This document shows, piece by piece, positions 35,012 to 43,034 of a stretch of DNA of 64,000 bases (the stretch's first letter is position 1; each line of letters opens with the position of its first letter). Below the pieces are notes generated by a model. The model searched no databases. It was not told the origin of the DNA and saw only the letters and a list, made by a program, of their open reading frames with translations. Made by a program: the position numbers and the translations under genes. Source of the DNA: JANMZO01 sp963763135 (GTDB lineage: Bacteria; Actinomycetota; Acidimicrobiia; Acidimicrobiales; JANYDT01). The stretch is from assembly GCA_963763135.1 (NCBI GenBank), contig CAVXNJ010000002.1, positions 248,001 to 312,000 on the forward strand, in the 5' to 3' direction.

Positions 35012-36321
35012 CCGTTGTACCGGTCGGCGGGAAGCATCGGTTTGCCGTTGGGAAGAAGCTTCGGTGACATCACGTCTTCCACGAGAAGCAGAAGGTCCAG
35101 CCAGAATTTCGCAGCCCAGTTGGGATACTGCAGCGGAGCGTAGCCACCCCAGGTCGGGACCGAGCCGGGGATCGCGCCGACGACTCCGTCGGGGCCGTGA
35201 TCGCGTTGTATGTGGCAGACCTGGTCGACGACGCCGAGTGCTGCGTTGAGGTACTGGACCTCACCGTTCAGCTGGTGGAGTCGGAGCCAGGTGATGGCGA
35301 GTTGGATGTTGCCCGTCACGCAGGTGTGCGACTTGGGCGACTTCCACTCGGGCGAATGGACGCCCTGGATGCGACCGGAAATCTCGAACCGACGGAGCAG
35401 GCGATCTGCGGCCAGGCGCGCCGACTCGATGTACTTGGCGTCGCCGGTGAGAACGCCACATTCAACGAGCGATTGGGTGACGTAGGCGATGCCGTGGGTG
35501 TTCGGGAGCTCGCCGGGTTTGAAATGGTTGTTTGCGTACCAGCCATTGGGCTGCTGTTGACTTAGTGCCCAATCGAGGTTGGCCGCCGCATTTGCGGCGT
35601 AACGATGTTCGCCACTGGCCCGGGCGAGGAGCAGCATGGCCCAGGCCACGCGAACGCTGTAAACGTGGGGAATGTCGAGATAGTCGAAGCGTCGCCACGC
35701 GCCATCCTCGGATTGACATTCCGCTAAAAAGTCTCCGGCGCGTTTGGCGGACACCAGATAGTCGTCGTTGCCGGTCTCCGCGTAGGCCCGTAGAAGGCCA
35801 AACATGATCTGCCCGGTGTTGAAGACGGTTGGCACCGGAGGAAGGTCGACGGCTCCGCCCTGAAATGCGCCGTTCTTCATCTGGATCGAGACGAGCCAGT
35901 CGGTCATCTGGAGACACCGCACGCGAAGCTCGGGACGGTTGAGGAAGGCCGCTGAATCGTAAAGCGTGGGGATGATGTACCCCGTTGTCTCCGGATACGA
36001 CGCCATCGTCCCCTTGAGGAGATGGTGTCCCTTCGACGAGCCGTAGTCCTTGGTGGCGTCTTGGCTGCGGCAGATCCAATCAACGGTGAGCTCGACGCGG
36101 GCGCGACTGCGATCGGCGAATTCCTGCTCCGACAGGGCCGGCGTCGGGTACCGCATCCAGCGGGGAAGCACCTGCTTCAGCGCATCGGTCCCGGACACCA
36201 GGACCGTCGCTCCGACGCGAGCGAGCAACGAGTCTGAACGAGGCGCGGCGAAGGGCATGCCGGCCGGGCGGTTGCCGGACCGATGTGACGTCGTCGAAAT
36301 GGCCTGGTTCACGCTAGACAT
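35008..36321 (-). CDS. Alpha/alpha-toroid protein of the polysaccharide locus
   Basis: 437 aa from ATG 36321 (AGGAAG six bases upstream); the frame is open 14 codons further. It has repeated helical hairpins: AFLNRPELRVRCLQMTDWL, NTGQIMFGLLRAYAETG, YSVRVAWAMLLLARASGEH, HGIAYVTQSLVECGVLTG and CVTGNIQLAITWLRLHQL. This is the (alpha/alpha)6 toroid seen in six-hairpin glycosidases, heparinases and terpenoid cyclases. No catalytic signature lets me choose among these. The stop overlaps the formyltransferase start (ATGA). In its operon a role in modifying or trimming the glycan is the simplest guess. Confidence 0.75.
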   Translation of the reverse strand: MSSVNQAISTTSHRSGNRPAGMPFAAPRSDSLLARVGATVLVSGTDALKQVLPRWMRYPTPALSEQEFADRSRARVELTVDWICRSQDATKDYGSSKGHHLLKGTMASYPETTGYIIPTLYDSAAFLNRPELRVRCLQMTDWLVSIQMKNGAFQGGAVDLPPVPTVFNTGQIMFGLLRAYAETGNDDYLVSAKRAGDFLAECQSEDGAWRRFDYLDIPHVYSVRVAWAMLLLARASGEHRYAANAAANLDWALSQQQPNGWYANNHFKPGELPNTHGIAYVTQSLVECGVLTGDAKYIESARLAADRLLRRFEISGRIQGVHSPEWKSPKSHTCVTGNIQLAITWLRLHQLNGEVQYLNAALGVVDQVCHIQRDHGPDGVVGAIPGSVPTWGGYAPLQYPNWAAKFWLDLLLLVEDVMSPKLLPNGKPMLPADRYNG

Positions 36322-36414
36322 TGATGCTTCCTGGGAGGCTTCCTGAAAAGGCGGGTTGAACAAGAAGTAGGCGCGCCGAGGACGGCCGCTTTCCTCGTGC
36401 CCGCCGGCTGGACG

Positions 36415-37511
36415 TCATGTGCGAAACCAAGGTCCGGACGGGACTTCGAGTATGGCATCGACAATGCGAGCCGCAGCGCGGCCGTCCCAGAGCTGGGGTC
36501 GACGGGGTTCCGGCGGATTCTCGAGGGTCTCGCGTGCCGCGTCCAACACGTCAACCGGGTCGGTGCCGACGATCCGGTTCGTTCCTTCGGAGACCGTGAT
36601 GGGCCGCTCGGTACTGGGCCGAACGGTGAGACAGGGGACGCCGAGACAGGTGGTCTCCTCCTGGACCCCGCCGGAATCGGTGAGCACCAGGCGGGCGCCC
36701 GACTGGGCCGCAACGAAATCGAGGTAACCGAGCGGCTCGACAAAGTGCAGGGTCGACGGAACGCTCAGACCATTCTCGTTGATCCGCTGTCGAGTACGTG
36801 GGTGGACTGGAAACACCAGGGGGAGCGACTGACTCAGTTCCCCGAGCGCGTCGAGCATCGGTTTGAGCTGCGCCGCATCATCGACGAGGGCCGGGCGATG
36901 GAGCGTTACGAGACCGTACGCCTTCGGGGCCAGGCCCAGGCGGGCGACGGTCGTGTCGGAGGGAAGTCGGTTAACGGCATCGAACAACGAGTCGACCATG
37001 ATGTTGCCGACCAGGGTTATTCGACTCTCGTGCGCGCCTTCGCGGGACAGGTTTTCGTTGGCGTCGGGCGACGGCGTCAGCAGCCAGTTCGAGAGTGAGT
37101 CGGTGGCGATCCGGTTCACCTCTTCGGGCATGGCCCGGTCACCCGAGCGCAGGCCCGCTTCGATGTGCGCGATCGGGAGGTTGCGCTTTGCGCCAACGAG
37201 CGCGCACGCGACCGTGCTGTTGACGTCGCCGACGACGACGACCCGATCGACTTCGGGATGGGCGTTCAACCACTCATCGAACTTGACCATCACCTGAGCG
37301 GTCTGCGCGGCGTGAGAACCCGAACCGACGTGAAAATTCGCGTGCGGAGCCGGTATCGCCAGATCTCGGAAGAGCGCATCGGACATGGCGTCGTCGTAGT
37401 GCTGGCCGGTGTGCACAAAACCGAAGTCGAACGAACGCCGGGTGAGTTCGTGCAGTAGTGGCCCAACCTTGACGAAATTCGGGCGCGCCCCGCGATGACT
37501 ACCGGATGCAT
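36415..37511 (-). CDS. wecB: UDP-N-acetylglucosamine 2-epimerase, frameshifted at codon 8
   Basis: Non-hydrolysing UDP-GlcNAc 2-epimerase, making UDP-ManNAc. The family begins with a short strand followed by G(T/A)RP. Here ATG 37511 gives MHPVVIAG in one frame, and the body (GARPNFVKVGPLLHEL, then FVHTGQHYDD, VVGDVNSTVA, IAHIEAGLRSGD, EEVNRIATD, LTDSGGVQEE) continues in the next. Adding one base to the four-base C run at 37488-37491 (G on the coding strand) joins them exactly. So the gene carries a 1-nt deletion or the sequence has an error. The open frame reaching back to 37665 reads the tandem repeat as VSVWVV units and is not a credible N-terminus. First gene of the operon running to 31748. 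Confidence 0.85.
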
Positions 37512-37550
37512 AGGACAGCCTCGCCGGACGGACGATCAAACCGGAAATGC

Positions 37551-37670
37551 AAACGGACACGACCCAAACGGAAACGACACAAACGGACACGACCCAAACG
37601 GACACGACCCAAACGGACACGACCCAAACGGACACGACCCAAACGGACACGACACAAACGGACACGACTC
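37551..37670. repeat. 15-bp minisatellite, eight copies, upstream of wecB
   Basis: Eight adjacent copies of AAACGGACACGACCC or one- to two-base variants start at 37551, 37566, 37581, 37596, 37611, 37626, 37641 and 37656. The array begins 40 bp upstream of the wecB ATG. There are no unique spacers, so it is not a CRISPR array. Confidence 0.92.
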
Positions 37671-38198
37671 ATACGACACCAACCAACACGACACGGGACA
37701 GGACGGGAACAACCGGCAACAAACTCAGGCGAACTCAACAAACTCAACGGGCTCAACAAACTCAGGGAAAACGGGGGCATCACAGCGCCCGAAGGAGTGC
37801 CTGCTGATGACGCTGCTGACGACCGTGGCACGGGAAACGGTTCGGGTCGTCAGTCATCATCAGGATTCTCTCTTTCGGTGACTTCAAAGGAGTTTACGGC
37901 CACACATAGTGAATGACAAGCGGTTCAGTGCTGAAGGACCATGCTTTCAGATCCTGCCCGGAACGTCGCTGGACGGTGGTAACCGACCCCCTGTGCCATA
38001 CCGTGTGCGCAGGCGCGGGAAGGCCCGAGAGGCAGTGGTTGCAAGGGTTGTGAGCCGCTCCGGACCCCGTTTGGGCGCGGCCTGAACCGGGACTACCGAC
38101 CTCTGGGCTGAACTACCCAGGGTGTTGATCCCCGTTTTCCCCGATCACCTGGGATATTTCCTCAATCGGGGAGTGATTCCCCGAGCTGACGCTTTCCG
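37671..38198. other. Long gene-free region upstream of the wecB operon
   Basis: About 530 bp with no convincing ORF. It continues as short AACTCAAC(A/G) repeats near 37732-37765, then G/C-rich sequence with several possible hairpins, for example TCGGGGA (38166-38172) with TCCCCGA (38178-38184) next to the P450 stop. As both flanking genes are on the minus strand, this region must hold the wecB operon promoter and probably a long 5' leader. No known riboswitch recognised. Confidence 0.45.
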
Positions 38199-39464
38199 TT
38201 AGATCGTGTACGGAAGGTGCTTGATCCCATTGATGAAGCTGGAACGGAGCCGATCGGGTTCGCCGGTGGAGCGAATGGTCGGAACCCGACGGAACAGCTC
38301 TCGGAGCATCACGCCGATCTCGCGTCGGGCCAGGTGCGCGCCGAGGCAGAAGTGGGGGCCGGGGCCGCCGAACCCGACGTGGGGATTCGGATTCCGGGTG
38401 ATGTCAAAGCTGAAGGGGTTGGCGAACACTTCGGCGTCGCGGTTGGCCGACCAGTAGAACAGGATCAGCTTGTCGCCTTCGGCGATCTCCTGCCCCCGAA
38501 GCGTGGTGTTCTGCGTCGCGGTGCGGCGCATCCAGACCACCGGTGAGGCGACGCGCACGACTTCTTCCACGGCACCTGCGCTGTAGGCGTCCCAATCGGA
38601 CAGCAATAGCTCCCGCTGGTCTTCGTGGGTGGTGAGGAGGTGAAGGGCGTGGGCCAACGCGTTGCGGGTGGTTTCGTTTCCGGCGACCACGAGCAGGATG
38701 AAGAACGAACCGAGTTCCTGGTCGGTCAGTTGTTCGCCGTCGACGCTTGCGTTCACGAGAGCCGACGTCAGGTCGTCGGTGGGGTTCTTGCGCCGCGACT
38801 CGCCGAGGCTGGCGACGATGTTGTGCAGCTCGCCGCCGGCGGTCAGAAGGGCCTCGATGATCTTCATCGGGTCTTCCTGGGCGACGTACTCCTCATCGGA
38901 GGATCCGAGGATCATGTTCGACCGGGTGAAGATCAGTTCGTAGTCGGACTCGGGAATCCCCATCATGTCGCAGATCACCTTCAGCGGAAGGCGGGCAGCG
39001 ACATCGGTGACGAAGTCGCCGCTTCCCTTCGCCACGACCTCCTCCACGATTTCCAACGCGGCCTTGGCCACGTCGTCTTCGACCTTCTTCAGCATCCGCG
39101 GTGTAAAGGCGCCGGCCACGATCTTGCGCATACGGGCATGGCGCGGGTCGTCCATGTTGATCATCGAACCGAAGAAGTCGTTCATGAACTCCGGCATATC
39201 GGCAATCGACGTGGCGCCTTTGCCCGAGCAGAACAGTTCCGGTTGACGGCTGACATCGAGGATGTCCTGGAACTTGGTGACCGCCCAGTAGCCCGGACCG
39301 GGTTCGATCCCAGCGGCGGTCGTGTCGGGCTCGGGGAAGAAGCCGAGTGGCTTTTGCTCCCGCAGCGTCAGAAACGCACCCTCGCGCTCAGCGAGCGGAA
39401 GGGACCAGAAATCCAGTTCCGAAAGATGAATGTCGTCGGCGGCGAGAGATTGAATCGGTTGCAC
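38199..39464 (-). CDS. Cytochrome P450
   Basis: 421 aa from GTG 39464, chosen because TACTGT (minus strand, 39476-39471) ends 6 nt upstream and there is no Shine-Dalgarno; the frame is open back to 39632. Soluble bacterial P450: I-helix oxygen-binding motif VVAGNETTRNAL, the ExxR in VEEVVRVASPV/MRR region, and the haem loop FGGPGPHFCLGAHLAR with the axial Cys. NMDDPRHARMRKIV is typical of the CYP125/142/124-like group that oxidises sterol side chains and other lipids, but I cannot name the substrate. A ferredoxin gene lies divergently, and a palindrome overlaps the promoter. Confidence 0.92.
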   Translation of the reverse strand: MQPIQSLAADDIHLSELDFWSLPLAEREGAFLTLREQKPLGFFPEPDTTAAGIEPGPGYWAVTKFQDILDVSRQPELFCSGKGATSIADMPEFMNDFFGSMINMDDPRHARMRKIVAGAFTPRMLKKVEDDVAKAALEIVEEVVAKGSGDFVTDVAARLPLKVICDMMGIPESDYELIFTRSNMILGSSDEEYVAQEDPMKIIEALLTAGGELHNIVASLGESRRKNPTDDLTSALVNASVDGEQLTDQELGSFFILLVVAGNETTRNALAHALHLLTTHEDQRELLLSDWDAYSAGAVEEVVRVASPVVWMRRTATQNTTLRGQEIAEGDKLILFYWSANRDAEVFANPFSFDITRNPNPHVGFGGPGPHFCLGAHLARREIGVMLRELFRRVPTIRSTGEPDRLRSSFINGIKHLPYTI

Positions 39465-39472
39465 GCAGAGAC

Positions 39473-39492
39473 AGTAACGGAACCCCGTTACT
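39473..39492. promoter_or_regulatory. Palindromic operator over the P450 promoter
   Basis: Perfect inverted repeat AGTAACGG-AACC-CCGTTACT. It overlaps the -10 box of the P450 gene, so a bound protein would repress. The rest of the 264-bp gap to the ferredoxin gene shows nothing else I can name. Confidence 0.65.
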
Positions 39493-39728
39493 AAACCTAG
39501 TTTCGGTACGTTGGCCGGATCCGCAGAGAGCGGCCCGTTTCGCTTCTCGTTTCGACCCTCGATTCCACCGTCGTCTGTTCGGAGGGATCTCGGTGTGACC
39601 GCTCGTTTGCGTGATGAGCGCCGCCGCGGCATAAGGTCGGCGGTGAACCGAGATGTCGGGTTCGGAGAAGTCAGGTACCGGAGAAATTCGGCCCCGGAGA
39701 AGTGAGGCCGCGGAGAAGTGAGGCAATT

Positions 39729-39920
39729 GTGCGAGTAAAAGTCGACTACGACCGCTGCGAGAGCAACGGTCTGTGCATGGCCCTGGCGCCTGAGGTCTTT
39801 GAGATCCGAGACGACGATGTCATGTACCTGCTTACCGAAACGCCTTCGCCGGAGAGCGAAGCGAAGGTCCGTGAATCGGTTCGCGCCTGCCCGAAGCAGG
39901 CCCTCAGCATCGAGGAGTAA
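39729..39920 (+). CDS. Ferredoxin of the [3Fe-4S]/[4Fe-4S] P450-partner type
   Basis: 63 aa from GTG 39729 with GAGG upstream. The sequence shows DYDRCESNGLCMALAPEVFE and, near the end, RACPKQALSI. The cysteine pattern C-x5-C ... C-P has three cysteines, with Ala where a four-cluster protein has Cys, which indicates a [3Fe-4S] ferredoxin. Such proteins pass electrons to actinobacterial P450s, and this one faces the P450 gene. It ends 3 bp from the convergent deoD gene. Confidence 0.9.
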   Translation: MRVKVDYDRCESNGLCMALAPEVFEIRDDDVMYLLTETPSPESEAKVRESVRACPKQALSIEE

Positions 39921-39923
39921 TCC

Positions 39924-40640
39924 CTACCCGGCGACCAGGGTCGCCAGGGCCAGTTCGATCATCTGGTTGAGGCTGGTCTGACGCTCGTCGGTGGTCATGA
40001 CCTCGTGGGTTTTCAAGTGATCGCTCACTGTTGCGATGCAGAGCGCCTTTGCGTTTTCCCTGGCGGCAATGGTGTAGAGCGCGGCAGCTTCCATCTCGAC
40101 CGCGAGCGTGCCGTGGTTGGCCAGCAATTCGAACAGTTCCGGGTCGTCGTCGTAGAACGAGTCCGACGAAAAGATGGGTCCGACGACCGCTGGCAGATTG
40201 CGCTCGGTCGCGATCCGGTGCGCGGTGTTCAGCAGGCCGAAATCGGCGGCCGGGGCGTAGCTGAGGCCCTGGAAGAACCGACTCGTCATGTTGCTATTCG
40301 TATGTGCACTTATGGCGAGGACGACGTCGCGCAGCTTGACCGACTCTCTCAGCGCGCCGCACGAACCGATGCGGATGGCGGTCTTCACCCCGTAGAACCG
40401 GAGCAGCTCCGTTACATAGATCGCGATGGACGGCATGCCCATTCCGGTTCCCTGCACGCTGACCCGGGTGCCCTCGAACATGCCGGTGAAGCCGAGCATG
40501 TTGCGCACGCGGTTGTAACACGTGACGTCGGTCAGGTACGTCTCGGCGACGTACTGGGCCCGCAGGGGATCTCCCGGGAGGAGAATGCGTTCGGCGATAT
40601 CGCCCGCGGCGGCTTCGATGTGAGGGGTGGGGATGGCCAT
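39924..40640 (-). CDS. deoD: Purine nucleoside phosphorylase
   Basis: 238-aa hexameric (DeoD-type) phosphorylase splitting purine nucleosides to base and ribose-1-phosphate. Motifs: HIEAAAGDIAERILLPGDPL at the N-terminus with the phosphate-site GDPLRA, GTGMGMPSIAIY, RIGSCGAL, and VEMEAAALYTIAA with the nucleoside-binding Glu pair, then CIATVSDHL with the catalytic Asp. Length is normal. ATG 40640 has TAAGCT ending 6 nt upstream and no Shine-Dalgarno, so it is probably leaderless. It is divergent from ftsY. Confidence 0.95.
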   Translation of the reverse strand: MAIPTPHIEAAAGDIAERILLPGDPLRAQYVAETYLTDVTCYNRVRNMLGFTGMFEGTRVSVQGTGMGMPSIAIYVTELLRFYGVKTAIRIGSCGALRESVKLRDVVLAISAHTNSNMTSRFFQGLSYAPAADFGLLNTAHRIATERNLPAVVGPIFSSDSFYDDDPELFELLANHGTLAVEMEAAALYTIAARENAKALCIATVSDHLKTHEVMTTDERQTSLNQMIELALATLVAG

Positions 40641-40739
40641 GCGTCGAGCTTACGGCGCGGGGTTCAGAGCGCACGCACACGGGTCGTGGGGGGACGCTCA
40701 CCCGAGGGTATGGCCGGCGGGGGCCACTAGGCTGCTGCT

Positions 40740-41948
40740 GTGACACTTCTCGTTGCTCTTTTGATCGCTGCCGCGGTGCTGGCTGTCGCCGTGACCGGCT
40801 ACGTCGTCGTCCGCGGCCGCCAGCGACAGCTTCCTCCTCCGTCAACCCACCCGGTTCCGAAGGTCGACGCGCCGCCGCGTCCCGTTCCCCAAACGCCTGC
40901 TGCGATCCCATCCGACGCGGTCGTCGATGACCGCACTGGCCCCGATACGGTTCCCGGCGCGGTTGCCGCGGGAGAGCCCCCAGCGGCGGTTGCGGAAGAG
41001 GTCGTCCCTGATGAGATCATTCCGGAACCGGCCGTCGTCGAAGAAATTGTACGACCGCGCTTTCGCGATCGGTTAGGCAAAGCACGGTCGCTTCTCGGTG
41101 GGTATTTCGGATCGGTGCTTGGGCGTTCGCAGATTGACCAGACCACCTGGGACGATCTGGAAGAAGCGCTGGTGCGCGCCGACGTCGGTATCGCCACCAC
41201 CACGGCGCTTCTCGGCGAGTTGAAGGCCCGGGTGAAGAGCGAGGGGATAACGGGCGGCGAGGAACTTCTCGAAGCACTGAAGGCCGATCTGAAGAAGCGC
41301 CTGATTTCCGCCGACCGATCGCTGCGCTTTGAACCGGGTCGGCCGAACGTGTGGCTGTTCGTCGGAGTCAACGGCGTCGGTAAGACGACGACGATCGGCA
41401 AGGTGGGCAAGAAGCAGATCGCCGACGGTCGGAGTGTGATCATGGCGGCCGGCGACACGTTCCGGGCCGCGGCCGCCGAGCAACTCGGTATGTGGGCCGA
41501 GCGGTCGGGGGCGCAGCTCGTGCGCGGCGCCGAGGGCGGCGACCCCGGCTCGGTGATCTTCGATGCGGTTGAGCGGGCCGCGGCTCGCAACGTCGATCTC
41601 GTCCTCGGCGACACGGCCGGCCGTCTGCAGACCAAGACGAACCTCATGGAAGAGCTCCGGAAGATCCGTCGCATTGCCAACAAGGAGCCCGGCATCGTTA
41701 CCGAGGTTCTCCTGGTGCTCGATGCGACAACCGGCCAGAACGGTCTCGTGCAGGCCAAGCAGTTCGGCGACGTGGCCGAGCTGACGGGTGTCGTTCTGAC
41801 AAAGCTCGACGGCACCGCCAAAGGCGGCATCGCGCTCGCGATCCAGACCGAACTCGGAATTCCGATCAAGCTCGTCGGCCTGGGCGAGGGACCCGACGAT
41901 CTGATCCCCTTCGACCCCGACGAGTACGTCGAAGCCCTCTTCAACTAG
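40740..41948 (+). CDS. ftsY: Signal recognition particle receptor FtsY
   Basis: 402 aa. GTP-binding receptor that docks SRP-ribosome complexes at the membrane. Residues 2-24 are a hydrophobic anchor (LLVALLIAAAVLAVAVTGYV), followed by a Pro/Val-rich acidic A-domain to about residue 105, the N domain, and the G domain: GVNGVGKTTTIGKVGKK (P-loop), MAAGDTFRAAAAEQL, LGDTAGRLQTKTNLM, VLTKLDGTAKGG and LGEGPDDLIPFD. GTG 40740 sits 6 nt after TAGGCT, which argues for a leaderless mRNA. The related gene smc is 36 kb upstream instead of adjacent. Confidence 0.96.
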   Translation: MTLLVALLIAAAVLAVAVTGYVVVRGRQRQLPPPSTHPVPKVDAPPRPVPQTPAAIPSDAVVDDRTGPDTVPGAVAAGEPPAAVAEEVVPDEIIPEPAVVEEIVRPRFRDRLGKARSLLGGYFGSVLGRSQIDQTTWDDLEEALVRADVGIATTTALLGELKARVKSEGITGGEELLEALKADLKKRLISADRSLRFEPGRPNVWLFVGVNGVGKTTTIGKVGKKQIADGRSVIMAAGDTFRAAAAEQLGMWAERSGAQLVRGAEGGDPGSVIFDAVERAAARNVDLVLGDTAGRLQTKTNLMEELRKIRRIANKEPGIVTEVLLVLDATTGQNGLVQAKQFGDVAELTGVVLTKLDGTAKGGIALAIQTELGIPIKLVGLGEGPDDLIPFDPDEYVEALFN

Positions 41949-41965
41949 AAACGAGCGACGACACC

Positions 41966-42439
41966 ATGTGGATGATTCTCGCCGTGGTACTTGTGGTGTT
42001 GCTCGTGTTCGTGATCGCGGCATTTGCGATAGGTCGTGAGACCCATCGCCTCGATGCGATGCCGCCGGCACCGTCGTTTGAGTTGGTGTACGCCGTCGAT
42101 TGGATCGCCGAGCGACTCCCGGAAGACGTAAGCGCGCAGATCACTTACGAAGACGTTCGCGACATCGTTGACTGGCACCTGCAGGAGCTGCAGGAGCACG
42201 GGCTCAAGCAGGCGCCCGACGCGGCCACCGGAGAGGTCGTGCTCGTCGACGACAGCGCCGCCGTCGATGCGGTGATGTACCGGGCGCTCGCGGAGGGGCG
42301 CGAGTTCACGCTTGATCAGGTGAAGGCGGTACTCGATGGTGAGCTGGCCTACATGGAAGCCATCGGAGCCGTGGGAGCGCCCGCTGATGCCGAGTCTGAT
42401 GCCGAAACCGTTTCAGGTCTGTTAAACGAATCCGAGTAG
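41966..42439 (+). CDS. Membrane-anchored protein of unknown function
   Basis: 157 aa, 17 bp after ftsY and probably in its operon. One N-terminal helix (MILAVVLVVLLVFVIAAFAI) then an acidic cytoplasmic domain: FELVYAVDWIAERLP, ITYEDVRDIVDWHLQELQ and FTLDQVKAVLDGELAYMEAIG. I do not recognise a family function; comparable anchored proteins occur after ftsY in related actinobacteria as far as I recall. No catalytic motif seen. Confidence 0.75.
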   Translation: MWMILAVVLVVLLVFVIAAFAIGRETHRLDAMPPAPSFELVYAVDWIAERLPEDVSAQITYEDVRDIVDWHLQELQEHGLKQAPDAATGEVVLVDDSAAVDAVMYRALAEGREFTLDQVKAVLDGELAYMEAIGAVGAPADAESDAETVSGLLNESE

Positions 42440-42469
42440 ACGTCAAGACTCGGAAATTCCCTTGGCATA

Positions 42470-42706
42470 GCGCTTCTGTTGTGGCAGTGTGTCTCCACCA
42501 GAGAGAGGAGGTGGTCCACATTCATAAACAAATTGGGACTCTGGAGGTGGCTAGCCGCTAGCGCGGCAAGCTGGACCGGCTGGCGAATTCCCGCTAGTCA
42601 CCCACACAGCAATTACGACCGAGCGCTGGTCCCACTCGGGAAACTCGTAGCCTGTGCTTTCAGCAAATTCAATGTTCGTGGGGCGTACCGCAAGGTGCGC
42701 CCCACG
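42470..42706 (+). ncRNA. Candidate structured RNA, unidentified
   Basis: No credible protein is encoded in this 340-bp gap, but it folds well. CCACC (42495-42499) pairs with GGTGG (42510-42514). GTGGCTAGC (42547-42555) pairs over its full length with GCTAGTCAC (42593-42601, one G-U) and encloses the hairpin CCGC/GCGG. A 13-bp hairpin with a GCAA tetraloop ends the region (42677-42706). A purine-rich AGAGAGAGGAGG and an AT-rich single strand (42520-42535) lie between. It does not match tmRNA, SRP RNA or RNase P RNA as I know them. Strand is chosen from the position of the terminal hairpin and the flanking genes. Ends are approximate. Confidence 0.4.
42677..42706 (+). terminator. GNRA-capped hairpin, probable terminator or attenuator
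   Basis: CGTGGGGCGTACC, loop GCAA, then GGTGCGCCCCACG: 13 pairs including one G-U. No U-run follows, so intrinsic termination is uncertain. It lies 78 bp before the next gene. Confidence 0.55.
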
Positions 42707-42783
42707 TTCGCGTTCGTCGGGAGATTGCGACCCGATCCGGGCCGGGTTCCGGTTCCCCGACGGGTTCGCGTTAACCTACGTTC

Positions 42784-42987
42784 ATGTCAGGTCGCCCCAC
42801 CCGCTTCGAGCACTACCGATACCTTGGAGACAAGCGCACGCAGGTCGTCTATGACCTCGACGACGCGGCCACCCCGAAAGACGTCATCGACGAACTTGTG
42901 AACTCCGGCAAAGGCGCTACGTTCGGCCCCGACACCCTGGCCGAAGCCCGCAACCGCAACTACAAGGCGTACAAAATCAAGAAGTAG
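42784..42987 (+). CDS. Small conserved-looking protein, unknown function
   Basis: 67 aa. TAACCT (42772-42777) is followed by 6 nt and the ATG, so the mRNA is probably leaderless, which supports this being a real gene. The sequence starts MSGRPTRFEHYRYLGDKRTQ and continues VVYDLDDAATPKDVIDELV; it is charged, with a basic end (YKAYKIKK) and no membrane helix. I do not recognise a family. It lies between the structured region and the MerR promoter. Confidence 0.7.
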   Translation: MSGRPTRFEHYRYLGDKRTQVVYDLDDAATPKDVIDELVNSGKGATFGPDTLAEARNRNYKAYKIKK

Positions 42988-42997
42988 TAACTCCGGC

Positions 42998-43028
42998 TTG
43001 ACTCTCCCCTGGGGGGAGACGACACCAT
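42998..43028 (+). promoter_or_regulatory. MerR-type promoter and operator
   Basis: TTGACT (-35, 42998-43003), an overlong 19-bp spacer holding the inverted repeat CTCCCC-TGG-GGGGAG (43004-43018), and a weak -10 CACCAT (43023-43028). This is the arrangement MerR regulators need to activate by DNA distortion. The predicted transcript starts at about 43035, the ATG of the merR-like gene itself. Confidence 0.7.
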
Positions 43029-43034
43029 GGCTAC

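Noticed and set aside
37512..37665. WecB N-terminus made of VSVWVV repeats
   Set aside because: It is the tandem repeat read in an open frame; the family N-terminus MHPVVIAG starts at 37511 in another frame.
37551..37670. CRISPR-like array
   Set aside because: The units are directly adjacent 15-mers with no unique spacers, and there are no cas genes.
37547..37807. Plus-strand TQTDT-repeat protein
   Set aside because: It is only the minisatellite plus downstream sequence, with no start signal and an upstream-of-operon position on the other strand.
42479..42901. 140-aa ORF over the candidate RNA
   Set aside because: Trp/Arg-rich random-looking product, overlaps stable stems and the leaderless gene at 42784 in another frame.
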